This document shows, one piece after another, positions 1 to 9,549 of a DNA stretch of 64,000 nucleotides (position 1 is its first letter; each line of letters opens with the position of its first letter). The DNA is from Achatina immaculata (taxonomy: Eukaryota; Mollusca; Gastropoda; Stylommatophora; Achatinidae), in contig CM019713.1 of NCBI GenBank assembly GCA_009760885.1, forward strand, positions 9,129,180 through 9,193,179, written 5' to 3'. The translations under genes and the position numbers were made by a program. The notes under the pieces were generated by a model. The model did no database searches, was not told the DNA's origin, and saw only the letters and a list, made by a program, of their open reading frames with translations.

Positions 1-262
1 TTCCTGTTGTTATAATATTTTCAATGCCCCCTCTTCTCATTGCATGTCCTATGAAAGTACATTGTCTCTCTCTTATCTTTTTGACAAGGTTTTTTGTCTC
101 TCCAGCTCTTCTCATACATTCTTCATTAGTTATTTTTGCTGTCCAGGGGATTCGCAACATTCTTCTAATAAACCACATTTCTACTGCTTCCAATGATTTT
201 TTTGCAGACTTGCCTATTGTCCATGATTCACTTCCATATAACAATGTAATAACAATATAAAC
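1..262 (-). mobile_element. RTE-A LINE 3'-end fragment (left arm of palindrome)
   Basis: On the minus strand this reads the C-terminal tail of an RTE-type reverse transcriptase polyprotein (GSESWTIG, then WFIRRMLRIPWTAKI, then MRRGGIENIITTGKIEG in other copies). It is cut at the window start, so its 3' tail is not visible. Its 5' edge (about 255-262) stops at nearly the same element position as the right arm at 278 onward. Coding is decayed and there is no catalytic domain. Confidence 0.8.
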
Positions 263-277
263 AATATAATAATATCG

Positions 278-712
278 TTGTTATATGGAAGCGAATCATG
301 GACAATAGGCAAGTCTGCACAAAAATGATTGGAAGCTACAGAAATGTGGTTTATTAGTAGAATGTTGCGAATCCCCTGGACAGCAAAAATAACTAATGAA
401 GAATGTATGCGAAGAGCTGGAGAGACCAAAAAAAAAAAAAATCTTGTAAAAAAAAATAAGAGAGAGACAATGTACTTTCATAGGACATGCAATGAGAAGA
501 GGGGGCATTGAAAATATTATAACAACAGGAAAAATAGAAGGAAGAAGATCAAGAGGAAAACCAAGAGAAATGATACTGGACAGTCTGACGGGATGGTGTG
601 AGAGGAGATCACCAACTGAGCTGATGGCCTGCATGAAGGATCGTGTACTCTGGAGAAGCATAATAGCCAACGCCAGTCGGCACGGCACATGATGATGACG
701 ATGATGATGATT
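278..712 (+). mobile_element. RTE-A LINE 3'-end fragment with ATG tail (right arm of palindrome)
   Basis: This plus-strand copy covers the same C-terminal segment as 1-262 and continues to the 3' end at a short ATG repeat (about 688-712). Visible residues include WFISRMLRIPWTAKITNEE and MRRGGIENIITTGKIEGRRS, typical of the RTE/BovB C-terminal region after the reverse transcriptase. The reading frame is broken in the A-rich stretch near 430-460. It is a dead fragment with no promoter or catalytic core. Confidence 0.85.
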
Positions 713-800
713 TTTTTCAGCGCGCAGCCGCGCAGCTTAGTGGGAACATTGGGACTAACAGCATATCACTATGGCATAACAGGGTTAGCACGTGAAAGAA
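713..800. repeat. Decayed SINE1 3'-end fragment
   Basis: The segment 'gggactaacagcatatcac' followed by 'ggcataacagggttag' resembles the 3' part of the SINE1 copy at 59962-60205 (gcactaacaccatatccc, then ggcatgacagggttgcc). It lies directly after the RTE-A tail. It is too diverged for a confident boundary. Confidence 0.45.
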
Positions 801-892
801 AGAAAAATATTAAATACATGAAAGATTAAATACTGAACTTCGCAGACACTTTGATGTCTTGTGTGTCTTGGTGTCTTCTCTTTCCTTTTTCA

Positions 893-1041
893 CGCTCTTC
901 TTATACTAAAGGAGTGCAGGTAATCTTCCTCACCTGATTACAGTCTTCTCATACTAAACGAGTGCAGGTAATCTTCCTCACGTGGTTACAGTATTCTTGC
1001 ACTAAAGGAGTGCAAATAATCTTCCTCACCTGATTACAGGT
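893..1041. repeat. Three-unit minisatellite, about 48-bp unit
   Basis: Three imperfect units carry the core 'gagtgcaggtaatcttcc' followed by tcac and a variant of 'ctgattacag'. No coding role is visible. Confidence 0.75.
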
Positions 1042-1064
1042 TAACTGAATAACTCTCCAGGTGC

Positions 1065-1310
1065 TCTTACGGGGGCCTGAGCAGGCGAACGGTCAGTTTC
1101 CGTCATAGGATCACTGATTCTATCCTACCCCGAGGCTCCACAGTCAAGCCAGGTGTGAAATAGGGTACCTGACTCCTCGTGGATCTGGGGAAGGAAACGT
1201 GACCAGGAATGAAATTGATCACTCCGATCATCTAGTGTGGCATAAAAACAACGAAAAGAGAAGCACCAATACCGTATGGCCTGTTTGCCACCTGAAATGT
1301 CCCGACTGCT
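1065..1310 (+). repeat. Diverged SINE1-like copy
   Basis: The body 'aaatagggtacctgactcc' then 'ctggggaaggaa' matches the SINE1 body (aaatgggtacccgacttc, then ttggggaaggaa) at 60045-60080. A later 'gcaccaataccgtatgg' resembles its 3' part. The tRNA-like head is not clear, so this is an old or headless copy. Confidence 0.5.
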
Positions 1311-1439
1311 GTGATGTCATTTCAATCAGTCAGTCAGTCAATCATTCAGTCAATTTGTTTGCTTCCTTGAAATAATATATGCCTTTACTTATTTTGCATT
1401 CAGTTTTCCATCTATTAAGATCCCTTTTATGCGCACGCT

Positions 1440-1935
1440 CTCTCAGAAAAAATGCCATTGTGGTCCAATGGATCCCATCTTACTGTTTTCTGTTGGAAAA
1501 CGAACAAGCTGACAGACTTACCAAATCTTCTATCAGACAACCACAGCATCAACACCCTGTCTCATACAGCAAAGCCAAAACTATAACCAAGCATCAGTAC
1601 AAAGAGCTATGGGCTGACCACCATCTGACAATCCGATGCCGCAACTCTAGCGTCCAGTACAAGCCAACATCTTCACGGCACTGCTTACTGAGAGTACACC
1701 TGTGTCGTCTCGGACTGTCACACACGTGTCTGCACGTGCAAGACAGCTATTCATCCTGCAGCTCTGTCCCAGCCACCAAGAAGCTAGAACCCAACTCTGG
1801 TTATAGGGAGCTACAGTGGAGGAGAATCTTGGGTGTGCAAAGCTTGGCCTCCAAAAGTCAGGCACGGTTTACTTGGACAACAGATACACTAATAAATGTC
1901 TGAAGCTAGAATCATGGAAAGCACAAGATGAAGAA
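1440..1935 (+). pseudogene. I-C: RNase H/C-terminal remnant of an I-type LINE
   Basis: A 174-residue open frame begins near the RNase H end of a LINE polyprotein. VVQWIPSYCFLLENEQADRL (about residues 28-47) matches the family pattern WIPSHCG..GNE.AD, in which the last D is catalytic. Here the glycine after the cysteine is lost. Downstream PVSYSKAKTIT is the usual linker after RNase H. The C-terminal Cys/His region is shifted out of frame (residues resembling QLCP..EARTQLW). The first RNase H acidic residues are missing, so it cannot be active. The end near 1935 carries a gatgaagaagatgaa tail and abuts an R370 copy. Confidence 0.7.
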
Positions 1936-1940
1936 GATGA

Positions 1941-2290
1941 ATCTTGTCTTGCCTTCTGTTGTCTCCCTGTAACTGCGAGCTGATGTTCTTTGCATGCGAC
2001 GCTGTGGGGGTGTTGAGGCACAGCATAATATCGGTTTGGGAGCGGGTTATGGCAGCTGCTTTTTCAGTCCCGGGGTGCAGTGAAAATGCAAGAGGTGTGC
2101 AATACTTCTTTAGCAGACTCCACCACCACGGGGACTATGGCGATCCCTGCCCAGTTAGCCAGGCTAGGCCTGTTAATGGGGGTATCAACGGAGAGGTGGG
2201 ATAGGGTCTTGATCAGCTATTGTTTTCGTTAACCCTGACACTAGCATATCAGTTATGGGTCGCTGATTGTCTCACCGGACAACGTCTTTG
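1941..2290 (-). mobile_element. R370 retroposon copy
   Basis: One of five copies of a repeat of about 360 bp. Landmarks on the plus strand are ctccctgtaactgcgagctg, then gttctttgca, then gttgaggcacagcataat, then cttctttagcagactccacc, then gactatggcgatccctgcc, then gggtcgctgattg. The left edge carries a short tcttg repeat, which is a CAAGA tail if the element reads on the minus strand. The short open frames across it are conserved by repeat copying and have no recognised domain. Confidence 0.75.
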
Positions 2291-2403
2291 AATAAGATGA
2301 ATAGAGGGAAGCAATATTTCTCCCAACTTCTTTCACAAATTCTGGAACTTACAATATTTAAATTTCAGAAGTCTTTTTTTCTTTTCATTTTTAGATATCC
2401 GTC

Positions 2404-2412
2404 GTTATTGTC
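2404..2412. repeat. Target-site duplication of GTR copy 1 (left)
   Basis: gttattgtc here is repeated at 3907-3915, flanking the GTR element. Confidence 0.75.
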
Positions 2413-3906
2413 TTCTTCTTCTTCTTTCTTCTTCGTTCACTTCTACCACCAAAAACCGCACTGTGAACCTACTGAATTCACGCCTGTTGTCCTCGTTAGG
2501 TCCCGTGGTCCCCTGTGTGGTCCAAAATAGACCACGCGAGATCCACGAGAGGACCACAAGGGGTTCAGAGTATCACAGTGCTTTAGCCTGTATTCTTGGT
2601 GGGTCTCGGAAGCGGGATTGCGTGACACCGTGGTTTTCATTGCACCAGTTTAGTCTAGGGTTGGACTTTCTCACCGGAAGACCTCGACGTGTTTAGGATA
2701 TCAGTGCATCCCCGCTGGGTGAGAGGCGGTAGCCCACCCAGGCCAGAGTTGGACTTTCTCACCGGAAAACCTTGACGTGTTTTGAGATACCCATGTATCA
2801 CCGCCGGGTGAGAGGTGGTTGCCCATCCAGTAAAGGGTTGGACTTTCTCACCGGAAAAAATCAGCGTGATTAGGATACGCAAACATCCCCGCCGGGTGAG
2901 AGGTGGTTGCCTATCTAGATTTCCCTGGTCCAGTGTCTCCGACTTCAGCATTTTGCGGTCGTGGCCGCTACCCTTCCTAGTTGTGACCAGGATGGAGCTT
3001 TTGTCCAGGAGGACGAATCCTCGCCACTAGTGACTTCTACCCCTGGGTTGAGCCGGTTTAGGCATTATCACAGTATGGGCGTGTTTGGGACGGGACCGAC
3101 CTCTAGGGCAGAGGTACTGTGACATGCATAGCCTTCAAGATTCACCCCTGGTATGAGCCGGTTTAGGCAAAATTCACCAGTATGGGTGTTTATTAGGCGT
3201 TACCGACCTTTAGAGCGGAGGTGGCATGACATGTCTAGCCATCAAGTTCCACCCCTGGTGTGTGCCGGTTTAGGCATATTTCACCAGTGTAGGTGTATTT
3301 CGGACGTGGCCGGCCTCTAGAGCAGAGATGCCGTGGTATAGCTCTCGTAGCGATACTACTGGACATACCGGTTAAACTTCACTCTCCACCACCTTTTCCC
3401 ATCGGCGCCGCACAGCAACCTTTATTTCTTTTCCGCATTTACTTCCTTAACCGGGAGGAGCTTCATTCCACGCGCGGCATTTGAGGAGTCTCGACAGCAG
3501 TGTATTAACCTCTGGGACAAGCCGGTTCATGCATTTCACCCGATATGACTGCACTCAGGACGTGGCCGACCTCCAGACCAGAGGTGCCGTGATTTGACTG
3601 TTTGCTTCGCTTTATCCTTTCTACCACCTTTTCCGCAGTGATGCTGCGCGGCAACCTCATTTGCAAATTTCTTCATTGGCCGGGAGGAGCACCGCTCCAC
3701 GCACGGCAGCTGAAGATCTCGCCAACAGCGGCAGATGAGCTACCAAACGTGCCACTCATCTACCCTAAGTATCTGGTTTTCAGGCGCCAGATATTCGCCC
3801 TTGCCCCTTCTCCTGTCAGTTTAAACAGTTCTGCCACGGGAAGGCCAGGAGCTGGACTTGACTGCCAGAGGCTGTTTGTGGCCCGTTTGCAGTCCTTAGA
3901 ACCGTT
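2413..3906 (-). mobile_element. GTR: GAA-tailed noncoding retroposon, full-length copy 1
   Basis: This 1.49-kb element has no recognisable protein. Read on the minus strand it ends in gaacgaagaagaaagaagaag, cut here to its GAA-rich tail (2413-2435). Above the tail is a unique segment of about 230 bp. Next comes a tandem array of three modules of about 89 bp, each starting ttggactttctcaccgg (2661, 2749, 2838). Beyond that are units of about 100-110 bp marked by gccggtttaggca (near 3050, 3150, 3260). Each 89-bp module can pair ctcaccgg with ccgggtgag. It is flanked by the 9-bp duplication gttattgtc, which supports retroposition. Open frames inside are short and repeat-driven. Confidence 0.85.
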
Positions 3907-3915
3907 GTTATTGTC
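3907..3915. repeat. Target-site duplication of GTR copy 1 (right)
   Basis: Second copy of gttattgtc at the 5' end of GTR copy 1. Confidence 0.75.
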
Positions 3916-4160
3916 GATTCTGCCCCTTTATTACTGTGTCAACTCTTTAATTTATCTTCCTGGTTAACCCACTGAAACGTGTGGCTTTACCTGAGTTTAC
4001 ATCCTGGTTCTCCAGGGATTATCCTATACAGTAACTTCCATAAATGTCCGTGTAAATATTTTCTTAAAAATCTATCAAATTCGAGACTTCTTCTTCCCCC
4101 CCCCCCCCCCCCACGAGTTTTCGTCATTTCTCTTCCTTATTTAATCTGCCTTTAAGATTA
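3916..4160. other. Unassigned sequence with a C homopolymer
   Basis: No gene is visible. A run of C near 4096-4113 lies between GTR copy 1 and the following minisatellite. Confidence 0.6.
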
Positions 4161-4164
4161 TCTA

Positions 4165-4347
4165 CACATTTTCTTTTTAATCTAGCAATATCTCAAATAC
4201 AGGATTCTACAGATGTTCTTTGTAATCTAGCAAGATCTCATATACAATATTCTACAGATTTTCTTTTTAAACTAGCATGATCTCATATATAATATTCTAC
4301 AGATTTTCTTTGTGATCTAGCAAGATCTCATATACAAGATTCTACAG
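4165..4347. repeat. Four-unit minisatellite, about 46-bp unit
   Basis: Units share ctagca.gatctcatatac and attctacagatttt. They are diverged by a few bases each and noncoding. Confidence 0.8.
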
Positions 4348-4455
4348 AATAAAAACAAAATTTAAAAAAAAACATATACTGTCTCTTCCAGCTATTATCT
4401 TTCAGTATCTTTAAGATTACTTTGATTATTAGATATCAGTTACACAGGGAGTTAT

Positions 4456-4505
4456 AGAAGAAGAAGAAGAAGAAGAAGAAGAAGAAGAAGAAGAAGAAGG
4501 AAGAA
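4456..4505. repeat. AAG microsatellite
   Basis: An almost pure gaa/aag tract of about 50 bp. It could be a relic GAA tail, but no element is recognised next to it. Confidence 0.85.
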
Positions 4506-4954
4506 ACATTCTCTGTGAATTCTCATAGATAAATTGTTGTAGAAATTATAAATATAAAATTAAAAAAAAACGTGATGTCTTCGCCGTTTGACATGGCAAT
4601 TGAGGACACTGAAGAGCAACTTGAAGGTTTGCAAGTAGAGTAAGGCCATCTCCAAGCTGAGATGAGAGTGTTCGTTTGTTCAGGCGGCCTAAGGAGTTCT
4701 CGCTTACTCATTAAACATGACCGAAACATCGTATTTGCTCCGTTGAAGAAGTTTCTATTGTGAGAAAAGCTAAAGAAATCTGTCCCCTTTCTTGTGTTAG
4801 TAGATAGATTTTAATCACTGCATTCTAGAAATAAACCTGGAGGGACTTATACGGAAGAACAAATTTAGCATTAAACATGTGATCTTTAGTATGAGTCAGC
4901 ATTCATTTCATACTTACTCATGCTACCAAACCAACAGAAGTAGTCTATGTAGTG

Positions 4955-5096
4955 CCCACTTTGTTAAGAGAGGTCAATTTAGTAAGCATAAAATCTCATG
5001 ATGAGGTTGAAAAGCTCGCCGAAAACAGGAAAACTTGGCGAACTAGCATGCGAGCCCTATGTGACGTTTAACGCCACGGGAAGGATGTAAGATGTA
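4955..5096 (+). mobile_element. RTE-D LINE 3'-end fragment
   Basis: The stretch from gttaagagaggtcaattt through gcgagccctatgtgacgttt to aacgccacgggaaggatgta matches the 3' end of the RTE-D copy at 47072-47207. It ends in the same gtaagat-type tail. It is noncoding and 5' truncated. Confidence 0.75.
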
Positions 5097-5875
5097 AGAA
5101 CGCCCTGATTTTTTGTAGTCAGACATCACGTTTGTGAGCTGATGATTAATCTTGTCTGTAAGTAATTTTTACAGGAGTTCAAGAACAGTCGCTAACTTCA
5201 AGCTCTGAGCATGTCACTAAAGAGAGGGTTTTGATGTATGAGGAGAACGAAAAGACAGAATAAGAAAAGTGAACATAGAGATGGTGCCATTCGTTGCTGT
5301 ACTTTCAAGGATTACAAGGAGACTGGAGCATCTGTGAGCTTGCCTGGAGAGCGAGGACCATGCTTATAGCCAAACATGATCTCATCATATTCTTCTTCTT
5401 CTTCGCTGTCAAAGGGGCTTTGGTTGCGTTGTTTCGCAGTTATGCGCCCTTTGGCCCAACACATCCGGCTTCGGCTCGGCGCATTTTTAGGACCGGGTTC
5501 GTCTTCCTATCGCGATCCCTGTTCACATGGTCCAGGCTATTATCTGTTTCCAGGGCCACCACACAGATCACATCAGACTGTGCCATGGCAACAAGCGTAG
5601 GCGGTCCATCTCCCTCCATCTCGCTCGATCTTCTGTGTCTGTAATCAAGTCGACTGCTGTTTTCCTGCCAAAATCAGGTCATCCAGGCATTTCTGTATTC
5701 TCCGCCCTCTCTGTCTTTTGTCGTTTATCTTTCCAGTCATGACTTAATTTTTTTTTCGAGACCTTCATGGCTGCTGATGTGTCCGAGAAACTTTGATCGT
5801 CTTTTTCTTATGTATGGCACCGGTTTGGGATATTCTTTAGCCTGCTGTGATACTTCTTCATTTGTCTTTCTGGTT

Positions 5876-5885
5876 GTCCATGCTA
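5876..5885. repeat. Target-site duplication of the small I-A copy (left)
   Basis: gtccatgcta is repeated at 6466-6475. Confidence 0.8.
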
Positions 5886-6465
5886 CCTTCTTCTTCTTCT
5901 TCGTTCTCATTGTCTGTCTATATCTGCAGTCCTGTCTCTTGGACAATTTTCACTATTTTTTGTAATTCATGTATGGAACCATAGAGCTTATCTTCTTTAG
6001 TGGTTTCACTGGGCCAGTAATTATTTCTCAATGTCTCATAGTTGGTGCAGTTTTGAAGGATATGTTCCACAGTTTGGGGCACCTGGGCACATGTACACAG
6101 ATTAGTAGTACCAACCTTAAACCTTTTGTATACATTGACTTCGGAGTCGGCTGTGTCCTGTTCGGAGACGGAAGATGGTGATTTGTTCCTTTCTGTTTAG
6201 CATGTGATAGTCATCATGTGGTGATGTTTGTGGCTTCCTGTAGGTTTTTATCATGCTTTTCTTCTGATTATAGGTGATAGGTATGTCTGGTTGCTCCATT
6301 TCAATGCCCTCTTTGGCCAGACGGTCAGCTTTCTCATTGCTTGGTATCTCACAGTGGGAGGGAATCCATTGCAAAGTGACTCCGTGTTGTAAGCCAAGTT
6401 GTGACAAGACATCCTTAAGGTCTGGTAGTTTGTTGCACTGAAGACCTTCCAGTATTGATATTGTA
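5886..6465 (-). pseudogene. I-A LINE 3' fragment (RNase H C-terminal half)
   Basis: The minus strand reads GLQCNKLPDLKDVLSQLGLQ, GVTLQWIPSHCEIPSNEKAD, then PITYNQKKSMIKTYRKP, nearly identical to the large I-A copy at 9786-14261. It keeps the final catalytic Asp of RNase H (NEKAD) but lost the upstream acidic residues by 5' truncation. The usual CGIPGNE reads CEIPSNE here. The frame breaks after RSQCIQKV. The tail on the minus strand ends agaacgaagaagaagaag. The 10-bp duplication gtccatgcta flanks it, inside RTE-F. Confidence 0.9.
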
Positions 6466-6475
6466 GTCCATGCTA
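6466..6475. repeat. Target-site duplication of the small I-A copy (right)
   Basis: Second copy of gtccatgcta, bounding the 5'-truncated end. Confidence 0.8.
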
Positions 6476-6745
6476 TGTGAACCATCCATCTTAAGAACTA
6501 CATTTCAGTAGTCTTTATTCTTCTTTCTAATTCTTTATTAAAGACTATATTTCACTTGGATAAAATAGAATATGTTATATAATCATAGAACTCTTTCGTA
6601 ATGCCAGCGGCAGTTTTTGATTTGTTAATGTCTTCTTCATTTGTCCAAAAATTGTCTTTGCCTTTGTTGTCCTGGTTCTGATTTCTACGGTGCACCTGCC
6701 GTCAGATTTTATTACTGTACCTAATTATCTGTATATATTGTTCTG

Positions 6746-6985
6746 TCTTTGACTGGGTGAGTAAAAAATTCTTCACGCTTTTCGATGTCCGTAATTTCGC
6801 CCAGGGTCCTCGTCTTGTACAGTGTAACGACATCAGTAACGTCGTGCCGACGTCATGTACTACGTCATTCTGTAATATCCATTTGTAGCCAATGAATCGC
6901 GGGATAGGCCATCAGCAGAAGGAACATGGCGGACAGCAAGGTTGTTGTTTGCCTCCTCCTGAAACCTTATTGGAAGAAATGGCTG
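6746..6985. other. Unassigned sequence
   Basis: No gene or repeat is recognised. The only feature noted is a run of short acgtc/gacgt palindromic words around 6825-6870. Confidence 0.5.
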
Positions 6986-6994
6986 AATGCCTTA

Positions 6995-7170
6995 TATGGT
7001 TAGACCTCGAAAAAAAAAACGTACACAAATCACTTTTAGACGTAAAAAAAAAGAAAGAAAAATGGCAGAATTACCTGGGATTTGAACCACGGACTCTTTT
7101 AGGACGAGCAACCCGTTTAGCCACGAGAGTACAGCTCATTAATCAAGTTAGCACCTCCGCGAGCGGGGAT
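6995..7170 (-). mobile_element. SINE2 copy (tRNA-like on minus strand)
   Basis: ttagacctcgaaaa then aattacctgggatttgaacc then acggactc then gagcaaccc then agccacgagag parallels the copies at 49930-50167 and 62632-62790. Read on the minus strand it gives a tRNA-like A box (GTGGCTAAACGG) and B box (GGTTCAAATCC), the internal RNA polymerase III promoter layout of tRNA-derived SINEs. It is diverged, with A-rich expansions. Confidence 0.65.
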
Positions 7171-7945
7171 ACTGACCACTCTACGGTTGTGTTCTATTAC
7201 TGGAACCGGCAGCAGAGTAGATATGGGAATGTCCTAACTGTTATGATGCTGCCTTCTACGATCACCCAGACACCATCACCATCATCTTCTTCATCTTCTT
7301 TTCCTCCTCCTCCTCCTCCTCCTCCTCCACCCCCTTTTTCTCTTTCTGCGTTCATTTCCATGTGTCAAGCTATTTAGGCTAGCATATTGTATTTCCATGT
7401 TTGTGAATGTCCAATTACAGTTTTACAGTAACTGGTTACAAGAGTCTATTTTGTAAGAGAGACTGCTATTCCTAATAAACATAACAGAACGTGAGAATCT
7501 ACACAGTGACTTGTCCGTGGATGTGATGCAAATATATGTATTTATATAAATGCATGACGATATAATGAGTGAAATGTTTGAACGGCAGCCGTTAGTGTTT
7601 GCTTGGGATGTACGTAATCTGTACGCAGAAGTTCAAACATCAGTTTCTGTGTGTGTGTGGGGGGGGGGGGACTATTTTATCCACCGCGCAGCTGCATGAT
7701 TTCAAATCTTGTGTAAATTTGTTAGAGAAATTAATACGCCGCCTGAACCTCCTAGTAAAATGATCCGGTCACCGGTAGCTGGCCTTCGGCCGGGCTGACC
7801 CAGGGAGATTGAGCTGTAAAAAATGAGTGTGTGAATAATGGAGGTGAGGAAAAGCAGTGTGGTCAAACGAGATGCCGGCTATATCCTGTTCTAGTGTGAC
7901 AAGAGGTCACGATAAAAAAAAAAAAACACAAGAGGACACTAATGT
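7171..7945. other. Intergenic stretch with TCC/TCT and G tracts
   Basis: It holds a ttc/tcc/cct microsatellite (about 7275-7340) and a G run near 7660. A segment at 7745-7870 (ggccttcggccgggctgacc) is GC-rich and self-complementary in part. The open frame ending in poly-Pro here is produced by the microsatellite and SINE2, not a gene. Confidence 0.6.
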
Positions 7946-7949
7946 GGTA

Positions 7950-8985
7950 ACTTTTTATACACGATCTTACCGAAAGCAGGGGTTCTAATGAGGTACTGAC
8001 TTACCGAAAGCAGGGCTACTAATGAGCTACTCATGAACTTCCCTAAAGCAGGGCTTCTAATGAGCTATTCATGAACTTACCGAAAGCAGGGGTTCTAAGG
8101 AGCTACTCATGAACTTACCGCTTCTAATGAGCTACTCATGAACTTACCGAAAGCAGGGCTTCTAATGAACTATTCATGAACTTACCGAAATCAGCGGTTC
8201 TAAGGAGCTACTCATGACTCATCGAAAGCAGGGCTACTAATGAGGTACTGACTTACCGAAAGCAGGGCTACTAATGAGGTACTGACTTACCGAAAGCAGG
8301 GCTACTAATGAGGTACTTACTTACCGAAAGCAGGGCTACTAATGAGCTACTCATGAACTTCCCTAAAGCAGGGCTTCTAATGAACTATTCATGAACTTAA
8401 CGAAAGCAGGGCTTCTAATGAGCTACTCATGAACTTACCGAAAGTAGGGCTACTAATGAGCTGCACACGAACTTACCGAAAGCAAGGCTACTCATGAACT
8501 TACCTAAAGCAGGGCTTCTAATGAACTACATATTAACTTACCGAAAGCAGAGCTTCTAATGAACTACTTATGAACTTATCGAAAGCAGAAATTCTAAAGA
8601 GCTACTTATGAACTTACCGAAAGCAGGGCTTCTAGAGAGCTACGTAGGAACTTACTGAAAGCAGGGCTTCTAATAAGCTACTTATGAACTTACCGATATC
8701 AAGGTATCTAATAAGCTACTTATGAACTTACCGAAAGCAGGGCTTCTAAAGAGCTACTTATGAACTTACCGAAAGCAGGGCTTCTAAAGAGCTACTTATG
8801 AACTTACCGAAAGCAGGGCTTCTAAAGAGCTACTTATGAACTTACCGAAAGCAGGGCTTCTAAAGAGCTACTTATGAACTTACCGAAAGCAGGGCTTCTA
8901 AAGAGCTACTCATGAACTTACCGAAAGCAGGGCTTCAAAAACGCTACTTAGGAACTTACCGAAAACAGGGTTTTTAATGAGCTAG
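7950..8985. repeat. Minisatellite, 38-bp unit
   Basis: About 27 head-to-tail units of gaaagcagggcttctaatga followed by gctactcatgaacttacc. Variants alternate between 'ctactaatgaggtactg' and 'cttctaaagagctacttatg'. The latter forms a more homogeneous block at 8730-8920, suggesting recent local amplification. Confidence 0.9.
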
Positions 8986-8989
8986 GCAG

Positions 8990-9170
8990 TCTTTGCAGAT
9001 CAGCTAGAAAAAAATATATATACCTCATTCCTATTTTCTGTAGTTTCGTTTTTGGTATTCATCGACAGAGCTTTATTGCATGGCATGTTCGTGTATGAAT
9101 GACCAAAAAAAAAAAGAGAGTTATTCAGTGTTACACAGGCCCATTTTGTTACGTGGATGTGGAGCATGAA
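8990..9170. other. Unassigned sequence
   Basis: No gene or repeat is recognised between the 38-bp array and the decayed RTE tail. Confidence 0.5.
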
Positions 9171-9179
9171 CATTAACAA

Positions 9180-9545
9180 AGAGCACTCAGAATCTACTGG
9201 AAGCAGCGGAGATGCGGTTCATAATAAGAGTGACGATAATACCACGGGGCAGCCAAGAAAGCAAAAGAAGAGATTTATAAGTGAGGCTGAGCAAAAGAGA
9301 TAAATTATGGCAAAATTCAGAACATGACAGTCCAGATTTCTCAGGATTTATTTTGAGAGCAGGCAAACTGGAAGACCTAGTGACAACAGAAAAGCTGGAG
9401 CGACAAAGAGACAGGAGAAGACAAAGAAACTTGACGGACTAAAAGAGTGGCACAAGGCACGACCCAACATACATCTTATAGAAAGAACAAAGAATAGATG
9501 ATTGTGGAAGCTAATACTGACCAACATCTGATTCGCATGGAGAAT
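9180..9545 (+). pseudogene. Strongly decayed RTE-type LINE C-terminal tail
   Basis: Broken frames preserve the RTE order. gaagcagcggagatgcggtt corresponds to the E.A.EMRF region. Later LEDLVTTEKLERQRDRRRQR corresponds to the GKIEGRRxRGRQR motif. LWKLILTNI at the end corresponds to the usual W...I/VAN ending. It has multiple stops. It lies just before the 33-bp minisatellite. Confidence 0.6.
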
Positions 9546-9549
9546 TAAT

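Larger units (their letters stand above)
5393..6745 (-). pseudogene. RTE-F LINE, 5'-truncated, split by an I-A insertion
   Basis: Read on the minus strand, 6745 to 6476 encodes a decayed RTE segment (YLGTVIKSDGRCTVEIRTRT, FGQMKKTLTNQKLPLALRK, then KTTEM.FLRWMVHIAWTTRK). The same protein resumes at 5885-5650 (AWTTRKTNEEVSQQAKEYPK, RKRRSKFLGHISSHEGLEKK) and ends with EDRARWREM near 5630. The 3' end is a GAA tail at 5393-5405. The reading frame is continuous only after removing the I-A fragment at 5886-6475, proving nesting. Stops and frameshifts make it a pseudogene. The reverse transcriptase catalytic core is missing. Confidence 0.8.

Noticed and set aside
1..532. Twin-priming inversion as explanation of the RTE-A palindrome
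   Set aside because: Twin priming inverts an upstream, non-overlapping segment; here both arms carry the same element segment.
2655..2951. 98-codon minus-strand frame across the GTR modules (also at 24905-25201)
   Set aside because: The frame follows the tandem modules and is interrupted or shifted in copy 2; no family is recognised, so GTR is described as apparently noncoding.
6820..6875. Cluster of short acgtc/gacgt words as a possible CRE-type promoter
   Set aside because: No transcription unit lies next to it and the words are too short to support a regulatory call.
7950..8985. Regular repeats that could be mistaken for a CRISPR array
   Set aside because: Units are contiguous with no unique spacers, the genome is eukaryotic, and no cas genes are present. 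The same holds for the 33-bp, 32-bp and 38-bp arrays elsewhere.
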